Positions 18,741 to 27,782 are shown, counted from the first letter of the stretch. The stretch: DNA of 64,000 bases from Gottfriedia solisilvae (GCF_002128405.1 NZ_NETJ01000004.1:62001-126000), one strand, 5' to 3'. Notes: generated by a model not told the origin, from the sequence alone. Translations and numbers: made by a program.

Positions 18741-18791
18741 TAAAAAAATAAGTGTCTAGAACTCTTTGTGTGTTCACAATAGTTCTAGACA
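18741..18791 (-). terminator. Terminator of the TetR-linked ABC operon
   Basis: Minus-strand stem TGTCTAGAACT / AGTTCTAGACA, perfect over 11 bp, followed by a T-run, 36 bases after the last permease gene. Confidence 0.85.
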
Positions 18792-18826
18792 ACTTCATAC
18801 AAAATATTATTTGTTAACAGACCATC

Positions 18827-19621
18827 TTATACATGTAAATCCCGCTTATTATAAAATAAGAAGGTGATAAAAGTTAATGCAATGATCAAAACAAATGAAA
18901 TTATAACAAATGCTATATCAAATCCCCCACCATACATAATATTTTTCGCTTCAAAATATTTAAATGGTGACAGGTATTTCAAACTGTCTATTTTTTCATT
19001 CAAGTCAATTGCAATCGATAAAATAAATGTTAATAAGAGAATTCCTGTAGAGTATGAGGCTGCCTTTTTAGTATTTTTACTTACTGCTGCAATCGCAGTT
19101 CCGATGACTAAAAATAATAATTGTAAAATAAACATTCCAACCATTACGATGGCAATATCCCCATTCACTTGTTCACCATTACTATATTTCCCAACAAACA
19201 GCACACTTGAAATCCAAGAAACAACATTAAAGATCAATACATTCATTAGAGCACTTAACAATTTATACAATATAACACTTGTTCTAGAAATCGGTTTTAC
19301 AAATATAAATTCCGCTGTTTTATCACGTTCTTCTTTTGCAATGATACTAGCTCCTAGCATCGCCGCGTGAATTGTTGCCATTAAAAATAAATAGAGTACT
19401 AGTAATCCAAAATAACCACTTGCTTTTGATAAATCAAATGCACCCGAACCTACAATTGCTTGAAATGATTTTGGCATTTCGGCAAACAATTCATTTATTT
19501 CACCATTAGCCCCAGTAGCCTTATATTTTGCCATCCCACTCGCCAATAAGAAAATAATACCAATACTCCAAAAGATAATAGATTTTCGATAAGCCTTCAT
19601 TTCTCTAAGAAATATATTCAT
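18827..19621 (-). CDS. ABC-2 type permease (second of a tandem pair)
   Basis: A 264-residue permease with six membrane segments; the N-terminus MNIFLREMKAYRKSIIFW nearly repeats that of the gene before it (MNIFLHELKAYRKSTIIW), so the two arose by tandem duplication and probably form a heterodimeric channel. The coupling motif KEERDKTAEFIFVKPISR is present. The start at 19621 follows GGAAGGG; the eight codons before it cover this ribosome site. Last gene of ATPase-permease-permease. Confidence 0.87.
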   Translation of the reverse strand: MNIFLREMKAYRKSIIFWSIGIIFLLASGMAKYKATGANGEINELFAEMPKSFQAIVGSGAFDLSKASGYFGLLVLYLFLMATIHAAMLGASIIAKEERDKTAEFIFVKPISRTSVILYKLLSALMNVLIFNVVSWISSVLFVGKYSNGEQVNGDIAIVMVGMFILQLLFLVIGTAIAAVSKNTKKAASYSTGILLLTFILSIAIDLNEKIDSLKYLSPFKYFEAKNIMYGGGFDIAFVIISFVLIIALTFITFLFYNKRDLHV

Positions 19622-19645
19622 GTCTACCCTTCCTTTTAAGATCAT

Positions 19646-20443
19646 TTATACCGCGTGTACATCTTTTTTCGTATAAATGAGATAACTAACAATGATTGAA
19701 ACAAGTATGATTCCGACCGTAACAATTAAATATGCTAATTCGAACTTTGAATTAGCGATAATATACTTTGTATCAAAATATTTAAAAGGTGATAAATAAC
19801 GTTTAGCCTGACTGCTATCACTAGAAACAACCATGCCGATTACAAAAAATGCGAATACTGTACCTAGTGAAACCGATAGTACTGCTTTTATTTTAGAAAA
19901 GATAACTGATATTAAAATACCCAATGTCAAAAATATAAACTGCAGGAAAAATAAAGTGATTGATACTAAAAATAATAATTTACTACTAAAAGCTGCTTCC
20001 GAAACTTGCCCCGCCATTATATAAACTGTTGCGAAGTAAAATACATTCGTAATAGCTAATGAAGTGATTCCCGCTAATAGTTTTGACGTTAATACTTTCG
20101 TGCGGGTAACTGGCTTTGTTAAAAGAAAATCTGCTGTCTTTTCACGAATTTCCTTTGAAACAATTGATGTTCCTAATACCATTGCTTGAATCGATCCACA
20201 AAGGGAGATATATAAAAAGATATAAGAATAGAAACCTAGAATAGATCCAAAACTCTCAAGCTCAAGTCCAAGTGCTTTTCTTACCCCCTCAGGATATCCC
20301 TCCAACACTTTTGAAAATTCCAAGTAATCTTTAGAAATTGCAGGAAACATTAATAAAAAGAAGATGACAATCCCCATTAAAGAACTGGTCCAAATAATCG
20401 TGGATTTCCGATAAGCCTTTAATTCATGTAAAAATATATTCAT
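19646..20443 (-). CDS. ABC-2 type permease (first of a tandem pair)
   Basis: A 265-residue, six-span permease with coupling motif SKEIREKTADFLLTKPVTR and the conserved SPFKYFDTKYII loop that its neighbour shares (SPFKYFEAKNIM). It starts 3 bases after the ATPase stop. With the other permease and the ATPase it forms a three-gene exporter whose substrate is unknown. The divergent TetR gene suggests induction by a small molecule that it exports. Confidence 0.87.
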   Translation of the reverse strand: MNIFLHELKAYRKSTIIWTSSLMGIVIFFLLMFPAISKDYLEFSKVLEGYPEGVRKALGLELESFGSILGFYSYIFLYISLCGSIQAMVLGTSIVSKEIREKTADFLLTKPVTRTKVLTSKLLAGITSLAITNVFYFATVYIMAGQVSEAAFSSKLLFLVSITLFFLQFIFLTLGILISVIFSKIKAVLSVSLGTVFAFFVIGMVVSSDSSQAKRYLSPFKYFDTKYIIANSKFELAYLIVTVGIILVSIIVSYLIYTKKDVHAV

Positions 20444-20446
20444 AGC

Positions 20447-21334
20447 TTATTCGTTCTCCTTTTCATAATAATGCATAAATATTTCCTCTAAATCCGGCTC
20501 CTCTATCCATAGATTTCTTATATCTATTTCAGCTAGTTTTCTCAATACTGTATTTATATTTCCTTTGAATAAAAAGCTAACTTCTTTACCTTTCACTTCA
20601 AGATTATTTACGCCCATCATTTGAAAGAAATTCTGATCGACTATATCAGCAGTTTCCATTTTGAAACGCTTATAATTGTTCTCCTTTAATGTACTAATCT
20701 TTTCAACCGTTACAACTCTACCTTCTTTTATAATAGCAACTCGATTACACAATCGCTGAACTTCACTTAAAATATGAGATGAAAATAAAATCGTCGCACC
20801 TTTTTTATTTTCTTCCTCCAGTAGCTCAAAAAATCTTTGTTGCATAAGTGGATCTAATCCGCTTGTTGGTTCATCTAAAATAATTAGTTTAGGCTCATGT
20901 AAAAGTCCCTGTACGATCCCTACTTTTTTCTTATTCCCTAAAGATAAATCATCAATTTTCTTTGTTAAGTCTAGATCCATTATCTCCGCTAATTCTTTAA
21001 TTCTTTTCGTGCAGTCTTTTTTATAAAAGCTAGCTGAATATTTTAATAGGTCAATTACCTTCATATTGTCATAATAAAAGACTTCCGACGGTAAATATCC
21101 GATTTCTTTTTTTATTTCTGGGGCAAACTCAATACAATCCTTCCCAAAGATTTTAGCACTACCACTCGTTGGGTATATTAGGGACAGTAATGTTCGAATT
21201 GTCGTTGACTTCCCAGCACCATTTGGGCCAATAAATCCAAATATTTCGCCCTCTTCTATGGAAAAACTAATATCCGTAATCCCTCTTGAATTCACGTAAA
21301 CTTTGGTTAGATTGTTAATTTCAATCGCATACAT
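20447..21334 (-). CDS. ABC exporter ATP-binding protein
   Basis: A 295-residue ATPase with Walker A GPNGAGKST, signature LSLGNKKKVGIVQGLLHEP and Walker B LIILDEPTSGLDPLM. The signature is LSLGN rather than LSGGQ, as is common in the CcmA/NatA group. The first gene of the operon, transcribed away from the TetR gene, with GGGAGG before the ATG. One 32-bp palindrome lies 20 bases upstream of the start, so a bound regulator should block it. Confidence 0.9.
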   Translation of the reverse strand: MYAIEINNLTKVYVNSRGITDISFSIEEGEIFGFIGPNGAGKSTTIRTLLSLIYPTSGSAKIFGKDCIEFAPEIKKEIGYLPSEVFYYDNMKVIDLLKYSASFYKKDCTKRIKELAEIMDLDLTKKIDDLSLGNKKKVGIVQGLLHEPKLIILDEPTSGLDPLMQQRFFELLEEENKKGATILFSSHILSEVQRLCNRVAIIKEGRVVTVEKISTLKENNYKRFKMETADIVDQNFFQMMGVNNLEVKGKEVSFLFKGNINTVLRKLAEIDIRNLWIEEPDLEEIFMHYYEKENE

Positions 21335-21353
21335 TGTTGCGCCTCCCGCATAG

Positions 21354-21385
21354 TTTTGTAATATCTAACACTTAATATTACAAAA
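21354..21385. promoter_or_regulatory. TetR-type operator, site 1
   Basis: Perfect inverted repeat TTTTGTAATAT / ATATTACAAAA with a 10-base centre, 32 bp in all, between the start of the ABC operon and its likely promoter. Nearly the same arms and the same overall length occur at 21421-21452. Confidence 0.75.
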
Positions 21386-21420
21386 TCAGTATATACCTCT
21401 TTTTCTAAAATGAGAATACT

Positions 21421-21452
21421 TTTTGAAATAATTTTTATAGAATATTTCAAAA
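21421..21452. promoter_or_regulatory. TetR-type operator, site 2
   Basis: Perfect inverted repeat TTTTGAAATA / TATTTCAAAA with a 12-base centre, 32 bp in all. It ends 5 bases before the TACAAT box (21458-21463) of the tetR gene. Shared consensus with site 1: TTTTGWAATA then TATTWCAAAA. Confidence 0.75.
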
Positions 21453-21492
21453 CATGATACAATAGTAATAGTTATAATTGGAGGTAAACATT

Positions 21493-22086
21493 TTGGACGG
21501 CTATCAAAAAAGAACACAACTAAAAATGGAAAATATTGAACTGAGTACAATAAAATTATTATCTTTACCTATCAATGATATAAAGATTATGGATATTGCA
21601 AAATTGGCAAACGTATCTCAGGTAACAATTTACAACTACTATGGAAGTAAGGAAGCATTGCTAAAAGCGGCATTTCTAAGATTAATGGACCAGCAATATG
21701 AAGAATATAAAAAGCTTCTTTCAAGTGATATAGCATTTGAAGAAAAGATAAAAGAGATGTTACTAAGAAAGAAAGATGGAATAGATATTGTCAATCTCGA
21801 AACATTTACGTCCCTAATTCAAAAGGATGAAGAGCTTCATGCCATTGTATTAGATTTTTCGATGAACAAATCTTTTAAGTTATTACTTGGACTAATAGAT
21901 GAAGGGCGAACATTAGGTGTCATTCGAAATGAATTCAGTCCGAAAACCCTGCAAATTTATATTCAAGTACTTAGTCAGGCCTTTATGAATATGGATGCGA
22001 CTACATCTCAATACATTCAGCAAAAAGAAGTAATCGATGAAATTATGAACTTATTCCTATACGGAATGTTAAAACAGGAATCTTAA
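21493..22086 (+). CDS. TetR-family transcriptional regulator
   Basis: A 197-residue regulator. The N-terminal helix-turn-helix is clear: IKIMDIAKLANVSQVTIYNYYGSKEALL, the TetR pattern with the YNYYGSKE recognition helix. The remainder is an all-helical ligand domain without recognisable specificity. The TTG at 21493 is the likely start because GGAGG precedes it by 8 bases; a TTG at 21478 is part of that ribosome site. Divergent from the ABC operon across a 158-base gap with two matching palindromes, which makes it the probable repressor of both. Confidence 0.9.
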   Translation: MDGYQKRTQLKMENIELSTIKLLSLPINDIKIMDIAKLANVSQVTIYNYYGSKEALLKAAFLRLMDQQYEEYKKLLSSDIAFEEKIKEMLLRKKDGIDIVNLETFTSLIQKDEELHAIVLDFSMNKSFKLLLGLIDEGRTLGVIRNEFSPKTLQIYIQVLSQAFMNMDATTSQYIQQKEVIDEIMNLFLYGMLKQES

Positions 22087-22258
22087 TATAAATTAAATGA
22101 ATTGGAATGTTCGTTAAAGATAGCGAAATTCTAAGTAAAGAGAAACATAGGCGCTGTAAAATATGAGAAGTATATTTTCACAATTTTAGAGTATGACTTT
22201 TAATAAATTGTAGTATTAAGGAAGGTTCTCTTAGAGTCCTCTGATTAACACATAATGA

Positions 22259-22397
22259 TTGGAACGGAAGGTGCTCGACTCCTATGGGAGATGCGGGACA
22301 GCTGAGACCCCACAGGCGCGAATGCGCCGAGGAGGCTCGGCGCACGCCCCATGGAAAGCGAGTATCCTGGAGTGGAAATCAACACATTCTTTTTTTA
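22259..22397 (+). repeat. GC-rich dispersed repeat, copy B
   Basis: Runs from GATTGGAACGGAAGGTGC to GGAGTGGAAATCAACACATT and a run of seven T. Internal hairpins GGCGCG/CGCGCC-type and CCGAG/CTCGG are visible. It occupies most of the 406-base gap between the tetR stop and the next ABC operon; a reading frame across it is not a gene. Confidence 0.85.
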
Positions 22398-22437
22398 AAA
22401 AAATAAAGAGGACCAAATCATATGCGATTTGGTCCTT
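22397..22437 (-). terminator. Terminator of the 22.5-24.4 kb ABC operon
   Basis: Minus-strand stem AAGGACCAAATC / GATTTGGTCCT with a 6-base loop, then TTTATTTTTTT. Confidence 0.88.
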
Positions 22438-22492
22438 AAATTATTTATCAAGTACTATTTCGTACCCTTAAACCGAACTCTCTGTTTTTTAA

Positions 22493-23449
22493 TTACACCA
22501 CATCTCTTTTTTTAAACACTTCTCCCGCACTAACGAGAAATAATGCCGTATAGAGTAGTAACATAAATATTGAAAATCCTATGTGCATGTCATTTACGAT
22601 ATTAATGCCTTGTTCATACACTGTTAAATCTGTGTGCATAAATGGTAAATACTTCGACCAATTTTTTGAGCTTAATAGTGCTGCGATAGGATCTGATGTT
22701 GCAAATAACACGATACTAATTAGTAAAGAAATACTACTCGATTTTAAAATTGTTGATAAGAAATAAGCAATTGATACGAATAGTAGGAAAGGTAATAAAT
22801 TTATTAAATAATTATATACTAGACTCGTAAGAACACTTTGTTCTATTACATGATTATTAGCGTAAGTTAAAACTGGTTGTGCGCTAAAATCAAAACCATT
22901 TATAACGCATCCAATTACAAAGGAGTAAATTAGGATTGCTAATGAAAAGATGAAATACAATAATGAAAGAGTTGTAAATTTCGCATAATAGATCATTCTT
23001 CTTGTCGAAGGTTTAACTAATAGGAAATTAATTGTTTTCCATTGATGCTCTTTTGACATCATATTACTTGCAAAATATAGTAATAGAATACCGATAAAGT
23101 TTGTGATAGACGCACCTTTATTCATAAAGTCTATTACTGAATGTTGTTCATAATGTGAGATATTATGTTGAAGGCGATAATTATTTATCGCTAGTTTCTC
23201 TAGTTGCTGATCGGCAGGTTCTGAGATATCTGCAGATTTTAGTTCCTTTTCAATATTTTCATTATCTATCCTTATTTCTTCTTTCCAATCAGCCTCTTTA
23301 GAAGCCCCTACTTCCTTTCCAACAAATTCCCATCTTCCAAGTACGATGATTAGAATTAATAAGATCACTAAGGATATGATAAATGACTTTTGAACAAAAA
23401 TTTTACGACATTCATTGCCAATTAAACGAATAAAATTACTCAATGACAT
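22493..23449 (-). CDS. ABC-2 type permease
   Basis: A 318-residue permease with a first membrane segment at about residues 22-40, a charged outer loop of about 80 residues and five more spans. The element SKEHQWKTINFLLVKPSTRR is the ABC-2 coupling motif. It overlaps the end of the ATPase gene by 14 bases, so translation is coupled. AGGAGG is only 2-3 bases from the ATG at 23449; a TTG two codons later (23443) would have ideal spacing. The plan is like that of lantibiotic-immunity and bacitracin exporters. Confidence 0.86.
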   Translation of the reverse strand: MSLSNFIRLIGNECRKIFVQKSFIISLVILLILIIVLGRWEFVGKEVGASKEADWKEEIRIDNENIEKELKSADISEPADQQLEKLAINNYRLQHNISHYEQHSVIDFMNKGASITNFIGILLLYFASNMMSKEHQWKTINFLLVKPSTRRMIYYAKFTTLSLLYFIFSLAILIYSFVIGCVINGFDFSAQPVLTYANNHVIEQSVLTSLVYNYLINLLPFLLFVSIAYFLSTILKSSSISLLISIVLFATSDPIAALLSSKNWSKYLPFMHTDLTVYEQGINIVNDMHIGFSIFMLLLYTALFLVSAGEVFKKRDVV

Positions 23450-24353
23450 TCCCTCCTGTCAATTGAATGAACAAGTCCTCTAAACTTTCTTTTTTCCGTG
23501 AAATATAGAATACTTCTATTCCTCCCAATACTAACTCTTTATTTAAACTAGGGATTTTTTCTTCATCAATTTCAAAAATAATCGTACGCTCGTTAATGAT
23601 TTCAAATTTGTAATCTTTTTGCTGTAATACAGTTTCTATATCATTTGTTTGATTAACGATAATCTCGATTACTAATCTCCCATTTGCTTTTTCATTCATA
23701 TCGATTGCTTCAACGAATTGTCCATTTTGGATAATGATTGCCCGATCACAAATTAATTCAATTTCCGATAGTAAATGACTAGATAACAGGATCGCAGTAT
23801 CTTCAACTTCTGCTATTCTTTTTAAATAATCACGTATTTCTCTTACTCCAGCTGGATCCAAACCATTCGTAGGCTCGTCCAAAATTAAGATAGCTGGATT
23901 ATGTAACAATGCTTGAGCTATCCCTAACCTTTGCTTCATTCCTAACGAATACGTTGAAAACTTTTTATGAATCGCACTAGAAAGTCCTAGTAAATCGATC
24001 ACTTCCAACACTCGATCCTTTGTTACACCTTCAAGCATACGTGAAAAATACATTAAATTTTTAAACCCACTATAGAATGGATAAAATGCTGGTGTTTCAA
24101 TCATTGCACCAACATGCTTTATAGACTCACTAAAGTTTTGGTTAATGGAATTCCCCTTGATGTAAATCTCTCCATCAGATAAGCTCATTAATCCAACGAT
24201 CATACGCATTGTCGTTGTTTTACCAGATCCATTCGGACCTAGTAATCCTAAAACCTCACCCTTACATAACTCAAAGCTAATGTCCTTTATAATTTCTTTA
24301 TTCTTAATTGTTTTTTTTACATGACAAAGCTCAAGAACAACTTCTTGTTTCAT
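23436..24353 (-). CDS. ABC exporter ATP-binding protein, BcrA type
   Basis: A 305-residue ATPase: Walker A GPNGSGKTT, signature YSLGMKQRLGIAQALLH, Walker B ILILDEPTNGLDPAG and H-loop SSHLLSEIE. It closely resembles the ATPase at 12845-13762 in motifs and accessory domain, so the two systems are paralogous. AGGAGG precedes the ATG by 8 bases. No regulator gene is adjacent; the divergent gene is a small membrane protein. Confidence 0.9.
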   Translation of the reverse strand: MKQEVVLELCHVKKTIKNKEIIKDISFELCKGEVLGLLGPNGSGKTTTMRMIVGLMSLSDGEIYIKGNSINQNFSESIKHVGAMIETPAFYPFYSGFKNLMYFSRMLEGVTKDRVLEVIDLLGLSSAIHKKFSTYSLGMKQRLGIAQALLHNPAILILDEPTNGLDPAGVREIRDYLKRIAEVEDTAILLSSHLLSEIELICDRAIIIQNGQFVEAIDMNEKANGRLVIEIIVNQTNDIETVLQQKDYKFEIINERTIIFEIDEEKIPSLNKELVLGGIEVFYISRKKESLEDLFIQLTGGNVIE

Positions 24354-24481
24354 TTTGACTTCCTCCTACAATTTATCATCAGCACATTCATACTTGTAAT
24401 GATCAGTAGTAAAAACGATTCTTCTCTTTCAATTCTACTTAAATAATGCTATCCTCAAGATGGAATTGAAAGGAGAACTTT

Positions 24482-24733
24482 ATGAAAAGAATACCATATT
24501 ACTTAGTATTTGGTTCATTTATTCCTTACTTATTAATATTCGCATTACCATTTTTACCTGTTTCTGGCGGTGTAAAAGCTGGTCTCATTCCAATCCTAGT
24601 TATTCTTGGTGAAGTTATGTTTTGGATTGGTGGAATATTAGTTGGCAAAGAAGCCATGGCTGCTTATCGAAAGAAGTTCAATCCAGCAAAATGGTTTAAA
24701 AATAAAAATAGAACTGAAAAGAACGAAAACTAA
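24482..24733 (+). CDS. Small membrane protein, transporter-suffix-domain type
   Basis: An 83-residue protein with two membrane segments (YLVFGSFIPYLLIFALPFL and LIPILVILGEVMFWIGGILV) and a basic C-terminal tail. The pattern ALPFLP then GEVxFWxGxxLxGKE is that of the short proteins annotated as transporter suffix domain proteins, where it also occurs fused to transporter ends. Its role is not known. It is transcribed alone, with AAGGAG before the ATG and a terminator after it. Confidence 0.75.
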   Translation: MKRIPYYLVFGSFIPYLLIFALPFLPVSGGVKAGLIPILVILGEVMFWIGGILVGKEAMAAYRKKFNPAKWFKNKNRTEKNEN

Positions 24734-24782
24734 ATGGCCCATTGGGAAGAGAATAAACCTCTTACTCAATGAGCCATTTTTG
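24733..24782 (+). terminator. Terminator between convergent genes
   Basis: Stem AAATGGC.CATTG / CAATGAGCCATTT with TTTTT on the plus strand; it may also stop the LOG gene from the other side. Confidence 0.75.
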
Positions 24783-24791
24783 TATAATCGA

Positions 24792-25376
24792 TTATTTACC
24801 GTCTAATTGTTTCCATTTATTTTGCATTACAGGTGCAGTGAAATTTCCCATTAAGTCTATTAATTCTGCTGCATCATCAGATACGACGAACAATGATAAT
24901 GTATTTTCATTCATGAATCCTTCTTTAACCGCATGGTTTAATAAATTTAAAACTGGCGTAAAAAATTCATCTACATTTAATAATCCAATTGGCTTATTAT
25001 GAATACCAATTTGTGCCCAACAGATGATTTCAAATAGCTCATCAAACGTACCAATTCCACCCGGTAAAGCAATAAATCCATCTGATAATTCATTCATTAA
25101 TGCTTTACGTTCGTGCATAGATTCAGTTTCAATAAATTCAGATAAACCTTGATGTGCAATTTCACCCTTGAATAATCCGCTTGGCATAATTCCGATCGCA
25201 TTTCCACCTTGTTTAAGAACTTCGTTTGCAATCTCTGCCATAATCCCTAACTTTGAACCACCATATATTAAATCTATATTTTTTTTAGCAAATATTCTAC
25301 CTAGTTTTTTTGCTTCCAAACGATAAGAGTCTCTGTTTCCAAGATTAGAACCTGCATACACACAAATTTTTCTCAT
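24792..25376 (-). CDS. LOG-family protein (nucleoside 5'-monophosphate phosphoribohydrolase, YvdD-like)
   Basis: A 194-residue Rossmann-like enzyme. The LOG signature is complete: MHERKALM followed by ALPGGIGTFDELFE, giving the catalytic arginine and glutamate. The family hydrolyses cytokinin riboside 5'-monophosphates or AMP to free base and ribose phosphate. The N-terminal CVYAGSNLGN and YGGSKLGIMA are also diagnostic. In bacteria without plant hormones the physiological substrate is uncertain. Single gene. Confidence 0.9.
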   Translation of the reverse strand: MRKICVYAGSNLGNRDSYRLEAKKLGRIFAKKNIDLIYGGSKLGIMAEIANEVLKQGGNAIGIMPSGLFKGEIAHQGLSEFIETESMHERKALMNELSDGFIALPGGIGTFDELFEIICWAQIGIHNKPIGLLNVDEFFTPVLNLLNHAVKEGFMNENTLSLFVVSDDAAELIDLMGNFTAPVMQNKWKQLDGK

Positions 25377-25475
25377 ACATTATCACTTCCTTTGATGTAT
25401 TTTACTTTATTTTATCATATGTTTCGATTAGGATTGTAAAGATAGAGTTAACAACCTGTTTAGGAGTTGAGTTTA

Positions 25476-26462
25476 ATGAAGTTAGGAACCATTGGTACAA
25501 GCTGGATTACAGAAAGTTTTATTGAGGCATCAAAAGATAGTAAGCTTCTTACTTTAGCAGCTGTTTATTCAAGAAATGAAGACTCTGCACAAGCATTTGC
25601 AAAGAAACATGAAGCAAGTACATACTTTACAAATATAGAGGAAATGGCAAAAAGCACAAAGATTGAAGTAGTCTATATTGCATCTCCTAATTCATTACAT
25701 TACGAACAAACAATCATGTTTTTAAAAAATAAAAAACATGTTATCTGTGAAAAACCAATTTTCTCGACAACAAAAGAATTAGATCATGCCTACCAAGTTG
25801 CTGAAGAAAATGGCGTATATTTATTTGAAGCAATTCGAAACTACCATTCTCCAAACTTCACAGTATTAAAAGATAATCTAGATAAAATAGGTCAGATTAG
25901 AAGTGCTAATCTTCATTATCTACAATATTCATCTCGTTACGATTCATTCTTAAGAGGAGAAAATCCAAATGTATTTTCACCTGAATTTTCTGGTGGAGCA
26001 CTAGTAGATCTTGGTGTATATCCTCTTTATGTAGCGATTGGATTATTCGGCCAACCTACTAGTGTGGATTATACTCCCGTAAAATTGAGAAATGGTATTG
26101 ATGGTAGTGGAACTTTAGTGTTGAATTATAAGGATTTCATTTGTAGTATTCAATGCTCTAAAATTTCTCAATCCTATATTCAAAGTGAGATCACTGGCGA
26201 AGTTGGCACATTCGTACTCGATAAACCTTCACCAATTTCTAAGATCACACTGATTAACAATAAAACACAAGAAACAACATCATTAGAAGTATCTCAAGTA
26301 AAGAATGATATGCTGTATGAAATACAAAATATCACTAAAATCATTCAAAATCATCTAGTTGAAGATTACAAACGTTTAAAAGAGATGAGCTCGATCGTAT
26401 TAACAATTACAGAAACTGCTCGTAAGCAAAGTGGAATTGTATTCGGTGTAGAAAAAAATTAA
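25476..26462 (+). CDS. Gfo/Idh/MocA-family oxidoreductase
   Basis: A 328-residue NAD(P)-dependent dehydrogenase. The N-terminal Rossmann fold starts MKLGTIGTSWITESFI; note SW in place of the usual glycine-rich G-x-G-x-x-G end. HVICEKPIF holds the catalytic lysine of the EKP motif, and GGALVDLGVYPL is the family's conserved substrate-domain block. It is like the YgjR/MviM subgroup acting on sugars or cyclitols; the substrate is unknown. The ATG at 25476 has GGAG 9 bases upstream. Single gene, divergent from the LOG gene. Confidence 0.87.
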   Translation: MKLGTIGTSWITESFIEASKDSKLLTLAAVYSRNEDSAQAFAKKHEASTYFTNIEEMAKSTKIEVVYIASPNSLHYEQTIMFLKNKKHVICEKPIFSTTKELDHAYQVAEENGVYLFEAIRNYHSPNFTVLKDNLDKIGQIRSANLHYLQYSSRYDSFLRGENPNVFSPEFSGGALVDLGVYPLYVAIGLFGQPTSVDYTPVKLRNGIDGSGTLVLNYKDFICSIQCSKISQSYIQSEITGEVGTFVLDKPSPISKITLINNKTQETTSLEVSQVKNDMLYEIQNITKIIQNHLVEDYKRLKEMSSIVLTITETARKQSGIVFGVEKN

Positions 26463-26504
26463 TTTTTTTCGTACCCTTGAGTTGTTTATAACAAGATTAG
26501 CTGA

Positions 26505-26525
26505 TTTCCACACCAGGAATTTATA
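26505..26525 (-). repeat. Tiny remnant of the GC-rich repeat family
   Basis: GCTGATTTCCACACCAGGAA matches the GATTTCCACTCCAGG end of copy A for about 17 bases and then stops. Could be chance, but lies between genes like the others. Confidence 0.35.
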
Positions 26526-26538
26526 TACAGCAATCTTA

Positions 26539-26591
26539 AAATACCATCACCCATTAGAGATACTATATTCTCTAAGAGGTGATGGTATTTA
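26539..26591 (-). terminator. Terminator after the TPR membrane protein
   Basis: Long stem AATACCATCACC / GGTGATGGTATT with an inner ATTAGAGA / TCTCTAA helix; it overlaps the stop codon of the minus-strand gene and may also terminate the plus-strand dehydrogenase. Confidence 0.7.
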
Positions 26592-27620
26592 TTTATTAAG
26601 TGATTTTAATAATCTGGCTGCGGTATTTGCAGTCCATTCTTTTTTATATTTGCTCACAATTTCAGTTAGAAGTTTCTCAGCTTCTTTATTCTTCCCATCA
26701 GTTATGAACCACCTAGCTTGCATTAAAATGACATCATCATAATACGGTGACTTTTTAAAAAACTCATTTTTCTGGTTAACAAATTCTGTAATATAAGGTC
26801 TCACATTCGTCTTTTTATTCATTCTTTGTTCAGATAAAATTAAATAGTATAGAGCGTCATCACTACTGTAATTAGTAGAATCTAAGGTATAACTTAATTT
26901 TAATTGTTCTATTGCTTGCTTATAGTTTTTATTCTGAAAATGTTTAAAACCTTTTTCATAAGATTCTACAGATTCTTTCACTACTGTGTCTGGCTTTAAA
27001 GAATTTGTTTTAGAGGTTTCTAGTTCTGATTGATTTTCCTGTTGATCAGTTTGTTTAGAGGCTGAGGCTTCCGTCAACTTTTTATTTGCCTCATTAACCT
27101 GCATTTCCATTGTTTTATTTTTATCTTCTAAATCCTTTATTTGTGCCTTTAATACATTCACATCTTTACTTGCTTTTTCTGGACGGTTTAAAATATCAAT
27201 TTTTTTCAAACCAATTCCAATCATACAAAGGATCAAAATACTGATTAAAGAATACATCATTTTTTTAGACATATAATTTCTTTGTTTTTGAACTTTTTCT
27301 GAAACAACTAATTGATACTTTTGTTGAATTTGTAAAATCTCACCTGCATATTTTATCTCATCTGGAGCATTTGAAAGAAATAGGCGTGCTTGTTTTTCTT
27401 TCTTATTCGTTAGTAGCAATAGTATATATGTTTTATATATTTCAATTGGTACTTGTAAGTCTTTATGAGCATTAAAAATTTCTTGTAAAATGAGTTCAGC
27501 ACTATCTAAGTTATCTTCTTTAATTAATCTTGTTGCGTGATGATACATTGAATAAATTTCTTTATATTGATCAAGAACTGATTTATTTACAGTCCCTTGA
27601 GAGACTTTTTTCCCTATCAC
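26589..27620 (-). CDS. Membrane protein with coiled coil and C-terminal TPR-like repeats
   Basis: A 343-residue protein not recognised by name. Residues 1-118 are cytosolic and helical; one membrane span lies at about 121-138 (MMYSLISILILCMIGIGL); residues 150-185 form a coiled coil (LKAQIKDLEDKNKTMEMQVN). Residues 220-340 show TPR-like repeats (YEKGFKHFQNKNYKQAIEQL, then KNKEAEKLLTEIVSKYKK) as in YbgF/CpoB-like proteins. The C-terminal part is likely outside, perhaps scaffolding envelope proteins. The start is GTG behind GAGGTG. It is a single gene with its own terminator. Confidence 0.75.
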   Translation of the reverse strand: MIGKKVSQGTVNKSVLDQYKEIYSMYHHATRLIKEDNLDSAELILQEIFNAHKDLQVPIEIYKTYILLLLTNKKEKQARLFLSNAPDEIKYAGEILQIQQKYQLVVSEKVQKQRNYMSKKMMYSLISILILCMIGIGLKKIDILNRPEKASKDVNVLKAQIKDLEDKNKTMEMQVNEANKKLTEASASKQTDQQENQSELETSKTNSLKPDTVVKESVESYEKGFKHFQNKNYKQAIEQLKLSYTLDSTNYSSDDALYYLILSEQRMNKKTNVRPYITEFVNQKNEFFKKSPYYDDVILMQARWFITDGKNKEAEKLLTEIVSKYKKEWTANTAARLLKSLNK

Positions 27621-27782
27621 ATTGACACCTCATTACTTATCCCGTCTGAAAAATAGAGGCAATAAGCTTTTCTAATATATTACAAGTTTAACATATCTAT
27701 ATACTAAACATATGTATAATTTATTGGTTAAAATTTGGTAGCCTGAATTTCCATTATAGTTGTTATTAAGTGAACAAAAATA

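Noticed and set aside
22247-22387. AACACAT on both sides of repeat copy B looked like a 7-bp target-site duplication.
   Set aside because: Copy C has AACACA at the same place inside its right end, so the right-hand copy is part of the element; the match on the left is probably chance.
26482-26742. Plus-strand frame beside the Gfo/Idh dehydrogenase.
   Set aside because: It runs through the terminator hairpin and antisense to the TPR protein gene, with no ribosome site.
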